64,000 nucleotides of DNA from Mesorhizobium sp. Root102 (lineage in GTDB: Bacteria; Pseudomonadota; Alphaproteobacteria; Rhizobiales; Rhizobiaceae), in assembly GCF_001425625.1 (NCBI RefSeq), contig NZ_LMCP01000006.1, positions 62,001 through 126,000 on the forward strand, read 5' to 3'. Each line of letters opens with the position of its first letter. The stretch's first letter is position 1. The notes below the pieces were generated by a model. It did not search any database. It was not told the origin of the DNA and saw only the letters and a program-made list of their open reading frames with translations. A program made the position numbers and the translations under genes. Below, in pieces: positions 37,034-45,178 of the stretch.

Positions 37034-37843
37034 TCACCGGTCGAGTTCCGGAAAATACGGATCGGACAGGAACCGCCTGTCCCGCTCGCCTTGCAGACAA
37101 TCGATCGGCGCGGCGGCGTCGACGGAAATGACCCTGTCCTGAATGCCGCTCACTTCGAGGATCAGCTTGCGCCGGATGGCTGTCGAGAATTCAGTGGCCG
37201 CATAGATCGGCAACACGAAGGAACCGGGCCCTCCGGTCACGCATTGCGCATAATACTGGTCGAGATGGCTGAAGGTTGGCGAAGGGCTGATCAGGATCGG
37301 CAACCCGTTGATGACGATGCCTTTTGCGGTCGCCGCATCACGCGTGGCGGTGACCGGCGGCCCGATATTGTTCGGGCCGTCGCCGGAAATATCGATGACG
37401 CTGCGTTCGCCATCGAAAGAAGTGCGATCGAAAAGCTCGGCGCCGAAAGCCAGCGCACCGGAAATCGAGGTGCCGCGGAAGCTCCGGAACGGGCGGGCCG
37501 CGACCTTGTCGGCAAAGCTGTTGGCGCTCTCGGCGCTGTCGATGATCTGCCAGCCGATGACCGCGTCGTCGCGCACCGTGCCGGCCCATTCGAAATAGGT
37601 GAGCGCGATGCGGCCCGTGGCGCCGGCGCGGACAGCCCGGATGAAGTCGGGATGCCTCAGCGCTTCGACATAACCGGCGCGCTGCAGGGCGAACTCCTTC
37701 TCGTCCATCGACAGCGAGATGTCGACCGCCAGCACCAGTTCGACGTCGACGGCCAGCGCATCCGTCGGCGAGGCGGCGGGCGCGGCCTGGGCGCAGGCAA
37801 GACAGGCAAGCAGGCGCAGAGCATCAAGCATGTCCGTCGCCAA
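37034..37843 (-). CDS. DUF1194 von Willebrand factor A-like secreted protein
   Basis: A 269-residue protein with an N-terminal signal sequence (MLDALRLLACLACAQAAPAAS). The VWA fold has a complete MIDAS start: D41-x-S43-x-S45 in VDISLSM; later FRGTSISGAL supplies the MIDAS threonine and DISGDG the aspartate. Two cysteines near the C-terminus (AQCVTGG, DCLQGE) may form a disulfide. DUF1194 has no assigned function; metal-dependent binding of a protein partner is typical of VWA domains. Convergent with the GT2 gene. Confidence 0.82.
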   Translation of the reverse strand: MATDMLDALRLLACLACAQAAPAASPTDALAVDVELVLAVDISLSMDEKEFALQRAGYVEALRHPDFIRAVRAGATGRIALTYFEWAGTVRDDAVIGWQIIDSAESANSFADKVAARPFRSFRGTSISGALAFGAELFDRTSFDGERSVIDISGDGPNNIGPPVTATRDAATAKGIVINGLPILISPSPTFSHLDQYYAQCVTGGPGSFVLPIYAATEFSTAIRRKLILEVSGIQDRVISVDAAAPIDCLQGERDRRFLSDPYFPELDR

Positions 37844-37916
37844 GGTTGTTTCTCCCGAACAGCTTCCCTCGCGATCACGGCAAAATAAAGCTTGGCATCA
37901 GCAAGCCGATATCGGC

Positions 37917-39743
37917 CTATGTCTTGCGGCGAGCGGCGATTGGCGGCGGTTCGATCGCGCCGGCCCTGACGCGGGCGGGCTTCAGCGCCGGTGCACCGGA
38001 ATCCTTGACGATCGTCAACGCGCGCGGAAAGAATTGATTGTTGTGCAGGCCGCGCCCAATGTTGAGGATCGCGGTCCCCGGTAAACGCTTTTCGAGCATC
38101 GACAGCACGCGTCTTAGCGACGGCCCGTCGAACGCATCCAGCGCTTCGTCGATGATCACCCATTTCGGCTGCCGCAAGGCGAGCCTGGCGAAGGCCACCG
38201 AGCGCTGTTCGTCATCGCCCAGTTCGTGGTCCCAGCGCCCGGCGCGGTCGAGCGACGAAGACAGTCGCTCAAGACCGACCTCGGCAAGCACCTCCGAAAT
38301 GTCGGCATCGCTCGCCGGCGCAACTCCGTTCGGGTGGTCGAGGACCTCGCGCAACGTGCCGACCGGAAAATAGGGGACGCGCGGCACGAAAATGGGGGTT
38401 TCGCCCGCCGGCAGGCCGATCCGTCCGCTTCCCCATGGCCACAGGCCGGCAATGGCGCGGAAGAACAGCGTCTTGCCGGCGCCCCTGTCGCCGGTGATCA
38501 TGACGCGCTCGCCGGGACGGATTTCGACATGCTGGTCGGCGAGCTTGGTGCAGCCCCCCGGCGAAGCCACTTCGAGCGTCTCGAAAGTCAGGCTGCCGTT
38601 GGCGTTTTCGCCGAAGGCGATGCGCCTTTCCGTGTCGTGCAACACATCGGTTTCGTCGAGCGCAATGCGGAAATCGGCGACGCGCATTAGCGTGGCGCGC
38701 CAATCGGCGATGCTGCCGATGTTGTTGATGAACCAGCGCAGGGACGAGTGGACCTGGTTGAATGCACCGACCGCCATCATCAGCCCGCCAAAGCTGATAT
38801 CCCCTGCGAAATAGACCGGCGAGGCGACCAGGATGGGTGCCACGACGGTGATCCAGCCATAGGTGTCGGTCACCCAGGAGAGGTTGATCTGGGCGGTGTA
38901 GATGCGCCGCATGGCGCCCAGCACCGTGCCGAGGTCGAGTTCAAGCCGCCGCCTGGCGTCGGCCTCGCCATGATACAGCGCAATGGCATCGACGTTCTCG
39001 TTGACGCGCACCATCGAGGAGCGCAGCTCGGCTTCGCGTGTGTAGCGGTCGCTGTTCAGGCGGATGAGCGGGCGCCCGACCAGCCAGCTCAGCCAGGAGG
39101 CGATGCCGGCATAGAGGATGGCGGCCCAGACCATGTAGCCCGGTATGGCGAGCGACGTTCCGCCGATGTGGAACACGAAGCCCGAGGACAGCTGCCACAG
39201 CACGCCGACGAAGGACACGAGCAGTATGCACGACTGCAGCAGGCCGACGCCGAGATCGGTCGACAGGTCGGAAAGATGCGCGGCGTCCTGCTGCATGCGC
39301 TGGTCTGGATTGACGCCGATGGCGCCGGCATTGGCCAGCCGGAAGGCGCGCGCCGGCCGCATCCACTGGTCGATCAGGTCCAGCGTCAGCGCCTCGCGCA
39401 GCTTGAGCCTGATCATCTGGTTGAGCCAGGTCTGGCCGATATTGAGCACCAGCAGCCCGCCGGCGATCATGGCGAAGACGAGGAGCTGGTGCACGAAGGC
39501 CGTCATGTCACGGCGCGCGAGCGCATCGTAGAAAGGCTGATTCCAGCGATTGAGCAGAACCTGGCCGATCGACGTTGCTATGATCACGGCCATGATACCG
39601 ACGGATGTCCAGAGCAACCACTTGCGAACCGGCGATCCCGCCAGCGCCCGCCTGATCGTCGCCACCTGATCGCTCAGGGCACTGGCTTCGACCGCCACGG
39701 CAACCGGCTGAGCGGCGGCGGCATTGTCCGATTGATCAGCCAT
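37917..39743 (-). CDS. SbmA/BacA-type ABC transporter, fused permease and ATPase
   Basis: A 608-residue inner-membrane protein. The N-terminal half (about residues 30-330) has six hydrophobic segments with the SbmA/BacA-like sequence FVHQLLVFAMIAGGLLVLNIGQTWLNQMIRLKLREALT. The C-terminal ATPase has Walker A GDRGAGKT, a degenerate signature LGDDEQRS in place of LSGGQ, and Walker B KWVIIDEALDAFD. This YddA-like family differs from plain SbmA/BacA, which lacks the ATPase; substrates are mostly unknown. I choose ATG 39743 (MADQSDN). Confidence 0.84.
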   Translation of the reverse strand: MADQSDNAAAAQPVAVAVEASALSDQVATIRRALAGSPVRKWLLWTSVGIMAVIIATSIGQVLLNRWNQPFYDALARRDMTAFVHQLLVFAMIAGGLLVLNIGQTWLNQMIRLKLREALTLDLIDQWMRPARAFRLANAGAIGVNPDQRMQQDAAHLSDLSTDLGVGLLQSCILLVSFVGVLWQLSSGFVFHIGGTSLAIPGYMVWAAILYAGIASWLSWLVGRPLIRLNSDRYTREAELRSSMVRVNENVDAIALYHGEADARRRLELDLGTVLGAMRRIYTAQINLSWVTDTYGWITVVAPILVASPVYFAGDISFGGLMMAVGAFNQVHSSLRWFINNIGSIADWRATLMRVADFRIALDETDVLHDTERRIAFGENANGSLTFETLEVASPGGCTKLADQHVEIRPGERVMITGDRGAGKTLFFRAIAGLWPWGSGRIGLPAGETPIFVPRVPYFPVGTLREVLDHPNGVAPASDADISEVLAEVGLERLSSSLDRAGRWDHELGDDEQRSVAFARLALRQPKWVIIDEALDAFDGPSLRRVLSMLEKRLPGTAILNIGRGLHNNQFFPRALTIVKDSGAPALKPARVRAGAIEPPPIAARRKT

Positions 39744-39855
39744 AGCCGAGGTCCTTGCGTTCAGTGCCGAAACCGGTTGGGGAGACTTGAAGGCATCCGT
39801 CGTGTCCACTTGCGACAGGTAGGCAGGGAGACGACGCCAGGCACTGTTGCCGTGA

Positions 39856-40644
39856 TCACGAAGCCGTCACCCGCGCAACCGATGGCTTGGTGTCCCCGGC
39901 CCCATTGCGACGGCCAAGTCGGGTGGCGCCATGCGGCGACAGCACCGGCACGAAGACACGGCGCGAGGCGCGCTGGACGACCGGCACACCTTGATAGAGC
40001 CGCTTCTGTGCCTCGACGACGATGACCCCGGAAAAGATCGGCCACAGTCGCCGGCCGGCGCGTTCCAGCACATTGTGGAACCGCATCATGAAACGGCGCC
40101 GCGATGGCGGGAAGAACAGCGCATCGGACCAGGCGGCAGGTGTGAAATTCGCCTCGCGCAGCAGTTCGGTGAGCTGGCCACGCGAAAAAGGCCGGCCATT
40201 GCCGAACGGCGTGTGCTCGAAGCGCGCCCAGACACCGCGCCGGTTGGGCACGACGATGACCACGCGGCCGGCCGGCGACAGCACACGCCAGATCTCGTTC
40301 AGCGTCTCCCGCGGGTTCTCGACATGTTCGAGCGAATGGACGAGCAGCATGCGGTCGATGCAGGAATCGACCAGCGGCAGTTCCTCGTCGAAGACCAGTG
40401 CCGTCGCGGTAGGCCCTGTCGCCGGCCACACCACCGCGCCTTGCGTTGCCGGCATGAAGGCGAAGACCCGCTCGGCGTTGGTGCCGAACCGCTCCAGCCA
40501 CGGCAAGGTATAGCCGAGGCCGACCAGCCGCTCGTTGGGCACGGCTGCCCATATCGACGACAACGCCATGGTGATCGAACGCTCGGCGAACCGGCCGAGC
40601 GTTGTCGAATAGAAGGAGCGAAGATCGACGATGTCGGAATGCAT
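39856..40644 (-). CDS. Class I SAM-dependent methyltransferase
   Basis: A 262-residue protein of the Methyltransf_11 type. SAM-fold motifs: LVGLGYTLPWLERF (degenerate motif I region), LVDSCIDRMLLVHSLEHVENP (motif for the acidic/catalytic face) and EIWRVLSPAGRVVIVVPNRRGVWARFE (post-II region). Proteins with this sequence sit beside gloB in many rhizobia; the substrate is unknown. The ATG at 40644 (MHSDIVDLRSFY) is preferred over 40725. It is divergent from gloB. Confidence 0.8.
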   Translation of the reverse strand: MHSDIVDLRSFYSTTLGRFAERSITMALSSIWAAVPNERLVGLGYTLPWLERFGTNAERVFAFMPATQGAVVWPATGPTATALVFDEELPLVDSCIDRMLLVHSLEHVENPRETLNEIWRVLSPAGRVVIVVPNRRGVWARFEHTPFGNGRPFSRGQLTELLREANFTPAAWSDALFFPPSRRRFMMRFHNVLERAGRRLWPIFSGVIVVEAQKRLYQGVPVVQRASRRVFVPVLSPHGATRLGRRNGAGDTKPSVARVTAS

Positions 40645-40722
40645 GGCAGGGATGTAGCCGCGATATCGGCGGGTTTCAACAAAAGGCCTCGATGAGCCCG
40701 AGATTCCGGGAATGACGTTCGA

Positions 40723-40771
40723 CATCCGGGATGTTGTTCAACATCCCGGATGGTGCTCAATATCCGGGATG
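40723..40771. repeat. Palindromic ATCCGGGAT cluster between the methyltransferase gene and gloB
   Basis: CATCCGGGATGTTG (40723-40736) and CAACATCCCGGATG (40739-40752) are perfect 14-base complements with a TT spacer, and a third ATCCGGGATG follows at 40762-40771. A degenerate copy (ATTCCGGGAAT) precedes at 40703-40713. The motif is related to the GGATATTGC palindromes at 12034-12085. Confidence 0.75.
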
Positions 40772-40820
40772 ACATCCGCACGTCGGCGCCCTATGTCTGC
40801 AGCGACAATGGAGACATGCG

Positions 40821-41588
40821 ATGCCGGTCGAAATCGAACAGTTCATGTGCCGCAGCGATAATTTCGGCGTGCTGGTGCATGACCCCAAAAGCGGCCAGAC
40901 CGCGATCATCGACGCCCCCGAGGAGGCACCGATCCTGGCCGCGCTCAAGCGCACCGGCTGGACGCCGACGATGATCCTGACCACGCATCACCATGTCGAT
41001 CACGTCGAGGCCAATCTGGCGCTGAAGGAGCGCTTCAAACTGCGCATCGTCGGCCCGGAAGCGGAGAAGGCCAAGATTCCCGGGATCGACGAAACCGTCG
41101 AAGACGGATCCGTCGTTCATCTCGGCGATGAGCGGATCGAGGTGATTGCCACGCCCGGCCACACCGCCGGCCACGTCTCCTACTACTTGCCAGCTTCGAG
41201 TGTGGCGTTCACCGCCGACACGCTGTTTGCACTGGGATGCGGGCGGCTGTTCGAATGCAAGCCGCCGGTCATGTATGATTCGCTGAACAAGCTGGCTGCA
41301 CTTCCAGCTGAAACGGTCATCTATTGCGGCCACGAATACACGCTCTCCAACGCTCGTTTCGCGCTGACCGTCGATCCGACCAATTCAGCGCTGAAGGAAC
41401 GCGCCGCCAAGATCGAGGCGCTTCGCACCGCCGACAAGCCGACGCTGCCGACGACGATCGGCGAGGAACTGTCGACCAATCCCTTCCTGCGCTGGCACGA
41501 TCCGGCGATCCGCAAGCATCTCGGACTGGAGAAAGCCTCGGACGCCGAGGTCTTTGCCGAGATCCGCAAGCGCAAGGACAATTTCTGA
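40821..41588 (+). CDS. gloB: Hydroxyacylglutathione hydrolase (glyoxalase II)
   Basis: Hydrolyses S-lactoylglutathione to lactate and glutathione, the second step of methylglyoxal detoxification. The metallo-beta-lactamase zinc motif THHHVDH is at residues 54-60, with [25 protein letters not shown] and [14 protein letters not shown] further on. The C-terminal HAGH-C region that binds glutathione ([17 protein letters not shown]) ends the 255-residue protein. Start ATGCCGGTCG at 40821. Confidence 0.93.
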   Translation: MPVEIEQFMCRSDNFGVLVHDPKSGQTAIIDAPEEAPILAALKRTGWTPTMILTTHHHVDHVEANLALKERFKLRIVGPEAEKAKIPGIDETVEDGSVVHLGDERIEVIATPGHTAGHVSYYLPASSVAFTADTLFALGCGRLFECKPPVMYDSLNKLAALPAETVIYCGHEYTLSNARFALTVDPTNSALKERAAKIEALRTADKPTLPTTIGEELSTNPFLRWHDPAIRKHLGLEKASDAEVFAEIRKRKDNF

Positions 41589-41610
41589 ACACCAGGGGGT
41601 TGCGGAGACG

Positions 41611-42039
41611 ATGACCATCTCTGCCGAAATCATCGCGACGCTCGGCCTGAAACCGCATCCGGAAGGCGGCTGGTACGCCGAGACCTTTCGCGATGGCGCT
41701 GGCGGTGCGCGCGGCCATTCGACCGCGATCTATTTCCTGCTGGAACAGCATCAGGTTTCGGCCTGGCACCGGGTCAAGGACGCTGCCGAGGTCTGGCACT
41801 TCCATGCCGGCGCCCCGCTGGCGCTGGCGATGTGGGAAGAAGGCAGCCCCGTTGTGGAACAGGTGCTCGGCATCGATCTTGCAGCCGGTGAACGCCCGCA
41901 GATCGTCGTGCCGGCAGGCTGGTGGCAATCGGCGCGCAGTCTGGGCGAGTGGACGCTGGTCGGCTGCACCGTCGCGCCGGGCTTCGAGTTTGCCGCCTTC
42001 GAACTGGCCGCACCCGACTGGCAGCCGAAACAACCCTAA
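41611..42039 (+). CDS. Cupin DUF985 protein
   Basis: A 142-residue cupin of the DUF985 (YML079w-like) family: LGLKPHPEGGWYAETFRD, then STAIYFLLEQHQVSAWHRVKDAAEVWHFHAGAPLAL and the C-terminal VGCTVAPGFEFAAFELA. One beta-barrel domain with a His/Glu-containing pocket; no reaction is known. The start at 41611 follows gloB by 22 bases on the same strand, so they are likely one transcript. Confidence 0.84.
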   Translation: MTISAEIIATLGLKPHPEGGWYAETFRDGAGGARGHSTAIYFLLEQHQVSAWHRVKDAAEVWHFHAGAPLALAMWEEGSPVVEQVLGIDLAAGERPQIVVPAGWWQSARSLGEWTLVGCTVAPGFEFAAFELAAPDWQPKQP

Positions 42040-42040
42040 C

Positions 42041-42727
42041 TCAATAAGAAACCTGATTTAGCAGAAACCCCAAGGTGATCGCGAGTTGGGCGGCGTAGTA
42101 GAGCGCCCAGACCGCAAAACGCATCCAGGCGCGGTGCGGCGAGATGGCGGCCACCAGGAATTTCTCCGTGGCAAGCAACCCGTCTGATGCCATGAACAGT
42201 GCGGCGCCGCCGATCACCCAGAAGTTGCTTGTCGTCAGCGCCGAGACGCCCGTTGCCAGTATCGCCGCGACATAGACGGTGATCGGGGCACGCAGGCCGG
42301 GGCCGACGCGGCGCCAGAGCGCCGCCAGCATGACGATCGCAAACACCGCCATGGCGAGCGCGATCGCCCCGCGCCAGGATTCAGCGCCAAGCAACTCCAA
42401 CCCGCCGCCGCTGCGCAGGAACAGCGCGACATAAACGATGTGGGCGACGAGAAAACTGGCCAGCCCGCCGAGAAATGTCCTTTCGCCATCGCGCGAGAGG
42501 AAGGCGTCGCCGACGGCGCTGAGCGCGAGCGCGGAGACCAGCAGCAGCGGGCCGCCTTGCAGCGCCGCCAGCACGGCAAGCATCGCGACGGCGAGTGTCT
42601 TTGCCGCCGAGCGGGCGAGCGTTGGCGGCATGCCGAGTGTAAATGCATAGATCACCGCCGCCGCCAGCGAAAAGATCAGTGTTGCATTGGCGTTGGCGTC
42701 GATGCCGCCCGCAAACGGCATCGTCAT
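42041..42727 (-). CDS. YhhN/TMEM86-family membrane protein
   Basis: A 228-residue protein with about eight hydrophobic segments, of the YhhN/TMEM86 family (PF07947), whose animal members are lysoplasmalogenases. LALSAVGDAFLSRDGERTFLGGLASFLVAHIVYVALF contains the conserved D-x-x-L and H positions. Activity in bacteria is inferred. The start at 42727 overlaps the end of the EamA gene by 4 bases (ATGA). Confidence 0.85.
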   Translation of the reverse strand: MTMPFAGGIDANANATLIFSLAAAVIYAFTLGMPPTLARSAAKTLAVAMLAVLAALQGGPLLLVSALALSAVGDAFLSRDGERTFLGGLASFLVAHIVYVALFLRSGGGLELLGAESWRGAIALAMAVFAIVMLAALWRRVGPGLRAPITVYVAAILATGVSALTTSNFWVIGGAALFMASDGLLATEKFLVAAISPHRAWMRFAVWALYYAAQLAITLGFLLNQVSY

Positions 42728-43638
42728 GCCTGGGCTCCGCCTTCGGATGCCCGGGCTCCGCTTTCGCTCGCGGCTGGCTTGCGCAGGAACAGCGACTTTG
42801 CCGCCAGCGCCGCGCCGCCGGTGATCAGCACGCAGGCGGAAAGGATGCGCAGCGACGGCTCGGCGACGCCGGCTGCGATCAGCACCAGCGTCGACAACAG
42901 CGGCGCCGCATAGCTTGCAGCACCCAGCACCTGGATGTTGCCGCGCTTGACGCCGATGTCCCAGGCATAGAAGGCAGCACCCACCGGCATCAGGCCAAGG
43001 CCGAGCACGGCCAGCCACTGGCCGGCGCCGTCAGGCAGAACCGTTTGTTCCAGCGCCAGGTGGCAGGCGAGCGACAGCACTGCGGTCGCCGCGCAGAACC
43101 AGGTGACGATGCTGGTCGGCACCGACGGGAAGCGCCGCGACAACAGCGAATAGGACGACCACAGCAAAGCGCAGACGGCAGCCATGGCATAGCCGAAGGC
43201 ATAGCGGGCGTCGAAGGCCAGGCCACCGCCCTTGGTGACGATCAGCACCGTGCCGGCAAGGCCGAGCAGCGCACCGACGACATGGTTCCAGGCCAGCCGT
43301 TCGCCCGGCATCAGCGCCGAGCCGAGCACGATCAGCAGCGGCCACAGATAAGCGATCAGGCTCGCCTCGACCGCCGGCGCATTGCGCAACGCGGTGAAAT
43401 AGAAGAAGTGGTAGCCGAACAGGCCGGCAATGCCGATCAGCCACACCTGCGGCGGTATCTTCTGGCTCTTGTCGGGCGCCGGCATGAACAGCCGTGCGAC
43501 GAGCCCGACGCCGGTGCCGATCGAGAAGGTGATTGCCGACAAGAGGAACGGCGGCACCTGGCCCGAGGCATCCGTGAGCAGCGCCAGCAACGCCCACATG
43601 GCGACCGCCGAAAAGCCGATCAGTGTTGCGCGCCCCAT
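42724..43638 (-). CDS. EamA/DMT-family transporter
   Basis: A 304-residue inner-membrane protein with about ten hydrophobic segments and two EamA repeats (TLIGFSAVAMWALLALLTDASGQVPPFLLSAITFSIG at the N-terminus). It resembles the YddG-type aromatic amino-acid exporters, which is only a suggestion. It lies upstream of the YhhN-like gene in the same operon, overlapping by 4 bases. Confidence 0.84.
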   Translation of the reverse strand: MGRATLIGFSAVAMWALLALLTDASGQVPPFLLSAITFSIGTGVGLVARLFMPAPDKSQKIPPQVWLIGIAGLFGYHFFYFTALRNAPAVEASLIAYLWPLLIVLGSALMPGERLAWNHVVGALLGLAGTVLIVTKGGGLAFDARYAFGYAMAAVCALLWSSYSLLSRRFPSVPTSIVTWFCAATAVLSLACHLALEQTVLPDGAGQWLAVLGLGLMPVGAAFYAWDIGVKRGNIQVLGAASYAAPLLSTLVLIAAGVAEPSLRILSACVLITGGAALAAKSLFLRKPAASESGARASEGGAQA

Positions 43639-43671
43639 TATGTCTCCAGTGGCGCGCGTATGGCGCCAAGC

Positions 43672-44460
43672 CTATTGTGCCGCTTCGAAACGCCTGGCGC
43701 TGATGGTCAAGGTGCCGATCTGAGTGCCCACCGTGGCGTGGATCGGCGCATATACGCCGGTTTGGCCGAGCGGTGCAAACGTCACCATCATGCGGCTTTT
43801 GTTCTTGAGATAGTTGAGCGCCTTGCGACCCTTGCGATAACCCGCCACCGGCTCGAAACCCATCTGGCAGGTGATGGTGTCCCCCTTGTAGCCCGGCACC
43901 GAGATCGTGCCTTTCGAAGCGTAGGTCAGCGCCAGGTTGGCGCGCATCTCGCCATCATAGAACTTCACCGTGCGGCCGCAGACCTGGTCGAGGCTGTCGG
44001 CATGGATGACGGTGGCGGCCATCGGATCGAGCACCGATGCCAGGTCGCTGGCGCCGAGCGGCACCCAGCTCTTGGGATCGCGCTTGCCCGGAGCCGGGAT
44101 GACCTGCGTCGAGGTGACCGCGCCATTGGCAAAACGGATATCGACCACCGATGCCTTCTTGCCGGAGGTGTAGTCGGCACGGAACGCCTGCGGCACCATC
44201 TTCTTGCCCGCAATCGTGCCTTTGGATGAGATCGTGCCACGCGTGTCGTCGAACAGCTTGGCGAGCCCGGCCGCGGTGACGCTGCCTTCGATCGCGTAGG
44301 CGCCGTTCTCATAATGGCTGGAAAACGTTGATTTCGCTATCGAAAAACCAAGGAACGACACCGTGTACTCGCCCTTGAACGACTGCGGCGAGGCAGCTGA
44401 TGCGGCGGACGGCAAGGCAACGGCAAGCATGGCGGCAAGGGCTTGTGACGAACGAACCAT
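43672..44460 (-). CDS. DUF3108 periplasmic protein
   Basis: A 262-residue secreted protein with a clear signal peptide (MVRSSQALAAMLAVALPSAASAA, cleavage near 23). DUF3108 pattern: FKGEYTVSFLGFSIAKSTFSSHYENGAYAIEGSVTAAGLAKLF, then VIPAPGKRDPKSWVPL and the C-terminal MGFEPVAGYRKGRKALNYLKNKSRMMVTFAP. No function is known. The start at 44460 is chosen; the gene is divergent from rpmB. Confidence 0.8.
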   Translation of the reverse strand: MVRSSQALAAMLAVALPSAASAASPQSFKGEYTVSFLGFSIAKSTFSSHYENGAYAIEGSVTAAGLAKLFDDTRGTISSKGTIAGKKMVPQAFRADYTSGKKASVVDIRFANGAVTSTQVIPAPGKRDPKSWVPLGASDLASVLDPMAATVIHADSLDQVCGRTVKFYDGEMRANLALTYASKGTISVPGYKGDTITCQMGFEPVAGYRKGRKALNYLKNKSRMMVTFAPLGQTGVYAPIHATVGTQIGTLTISARRFEAAQ

Positions 44461-44591
44461 GGCGGGATCGGGTCCTTGATTTTCGGCCGGAGGCGGGCAA
44501 CTCCGGCCTGGCATGTCCCTATCAGACCGCTTATAGGAAGAAATCCGGCCTTAATATGAAATGCCGGGCGCTTCCGTGGGGAAGCCGGAGC

Positions 44592-44620
44592 TTGACGCCT
44601 CGGCGAAATGCAACTATGGA
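44592..44620 (+). promoter_or_regulatory. Promoter of rpmB
   Basis: TTGACG at 44592-44597, a 17-base spacer, and TATGGA at 44615-44620. A start near 44627 would give a leader of about 90 bases. GAAGG nine bases before the rpmB ATG is the ribosome-binding site. Confidence 0.6.
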
Positions 44621-44717
44621 ACGCCAACTTTTTCCATAAGGCCGCCTGACCAGAACCGCGCGCCACCCGGCGTGGGCACAAAGGTTTGGCAGACCCCGAG
44701 AACTGAAGGTTAGAACC

Positions 44718-45014
44718 ATGTCCCGCACCTGCGAACTCACTGCCAAGGCAGTCATGTCCGGCAACAATGTGAGCCACGCCAACAACAAGACCAAGCGTCG
44801 CTTCCTGCCGAATCTCGTCAATGTGACGCTGATTTCGGAAGCGCTGAACCAGAACGTGCGCCTGCGCATCTCGGCCAACGCGCTGCGTTCGGTCGAACAT
44901 CGCGGCGGCCTCGACGCCTTCCTGGCCAAGGCCGACGTCAAGGAATTGTCGCAGCGCGCCCGTCTGTTGAAGAAGCAGATCGCCAAGAAAATCGCCGAGC
45001 AGCCTGCTGCCTGA
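44718..45014 (+). CDS. rpmB: 50S ribosomal protein L28
   Basis: Ribosomal protein L28, 98 residues. [37 protein letters not shown] is diagnostic, followed by [22 protein letters not shown]. It is the longer alphaproteobacterial form with a C-terminal extension. The following 161 bases to yhhQ are strongly structured. Confidence 0.96.
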   Translation: MSRTCELTAKAVMSGNNVSHANNKTKRRFLPNLVNVTLISEALNQNVRLRISANALRSVEHRGGLDAFLAKADVKELSQRARLLKKQIAKKIAEQPAA

Positions 45015-45025
45015 CATCGTTTAAA

Positions 45026-45147
45026 GGCGGGGGACGACCGCCCTGGCCAACCTCTTGTTGGCCTTGAGCATCGGATCGAACCCGCAAGGTTTCGGCAATC
45101 CGATGCTCAAATACGAAGCGAGCATCGCCCGGATGGGCATGATGCTC
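45026..45147 (+). ncRNA. Four consecutive hairpins between rpmB and yhhQ
   Basis: Hairpin 1: GGCGG/CCGCC (45026-45042). Hairpin 2: GGCCAAC/GTTGGCC (45045-45063). Hairpin 3: a perfect 13-bp stem, 45064-45076 with 45098-45110. Hairpin 4: GAGCATC/GATGCTC with an inner GCCC/GGGC (45120-45147). GAGCATC occurs in stems 3 and 4, as does its complement, so arms can exchange. It may combine an rpmB 3' end with a regulatory leader for yhhQ. Confidence 0.6.
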
Positions 45148-45149
45148 CG

Positions 45150-45178
45150 CTGGTTCCATTACCCAGGATAAAAAAATG
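45150..45178 (+). ncRNA. Candidate preQ1-I riboswitch aptamer overlapping the yhhQ start
   Basis: P1 is CTGG (45150-45153) with CCAG (45163-45166). The loop TTCCATTAC ends in C, at the position that recognises preQ1 in known aptamers. The tail GATAAAAAA is followed by ATG. CAT in the loop (45157-45159) can pair with the start ATG (45176-45178), the same places where known class I aptamers pair UAG with CUA. AGGA (45165-45168) could be the ribosome-binding site. P1 is 4 bp, one shorter than usual. Confidence 0.6.
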
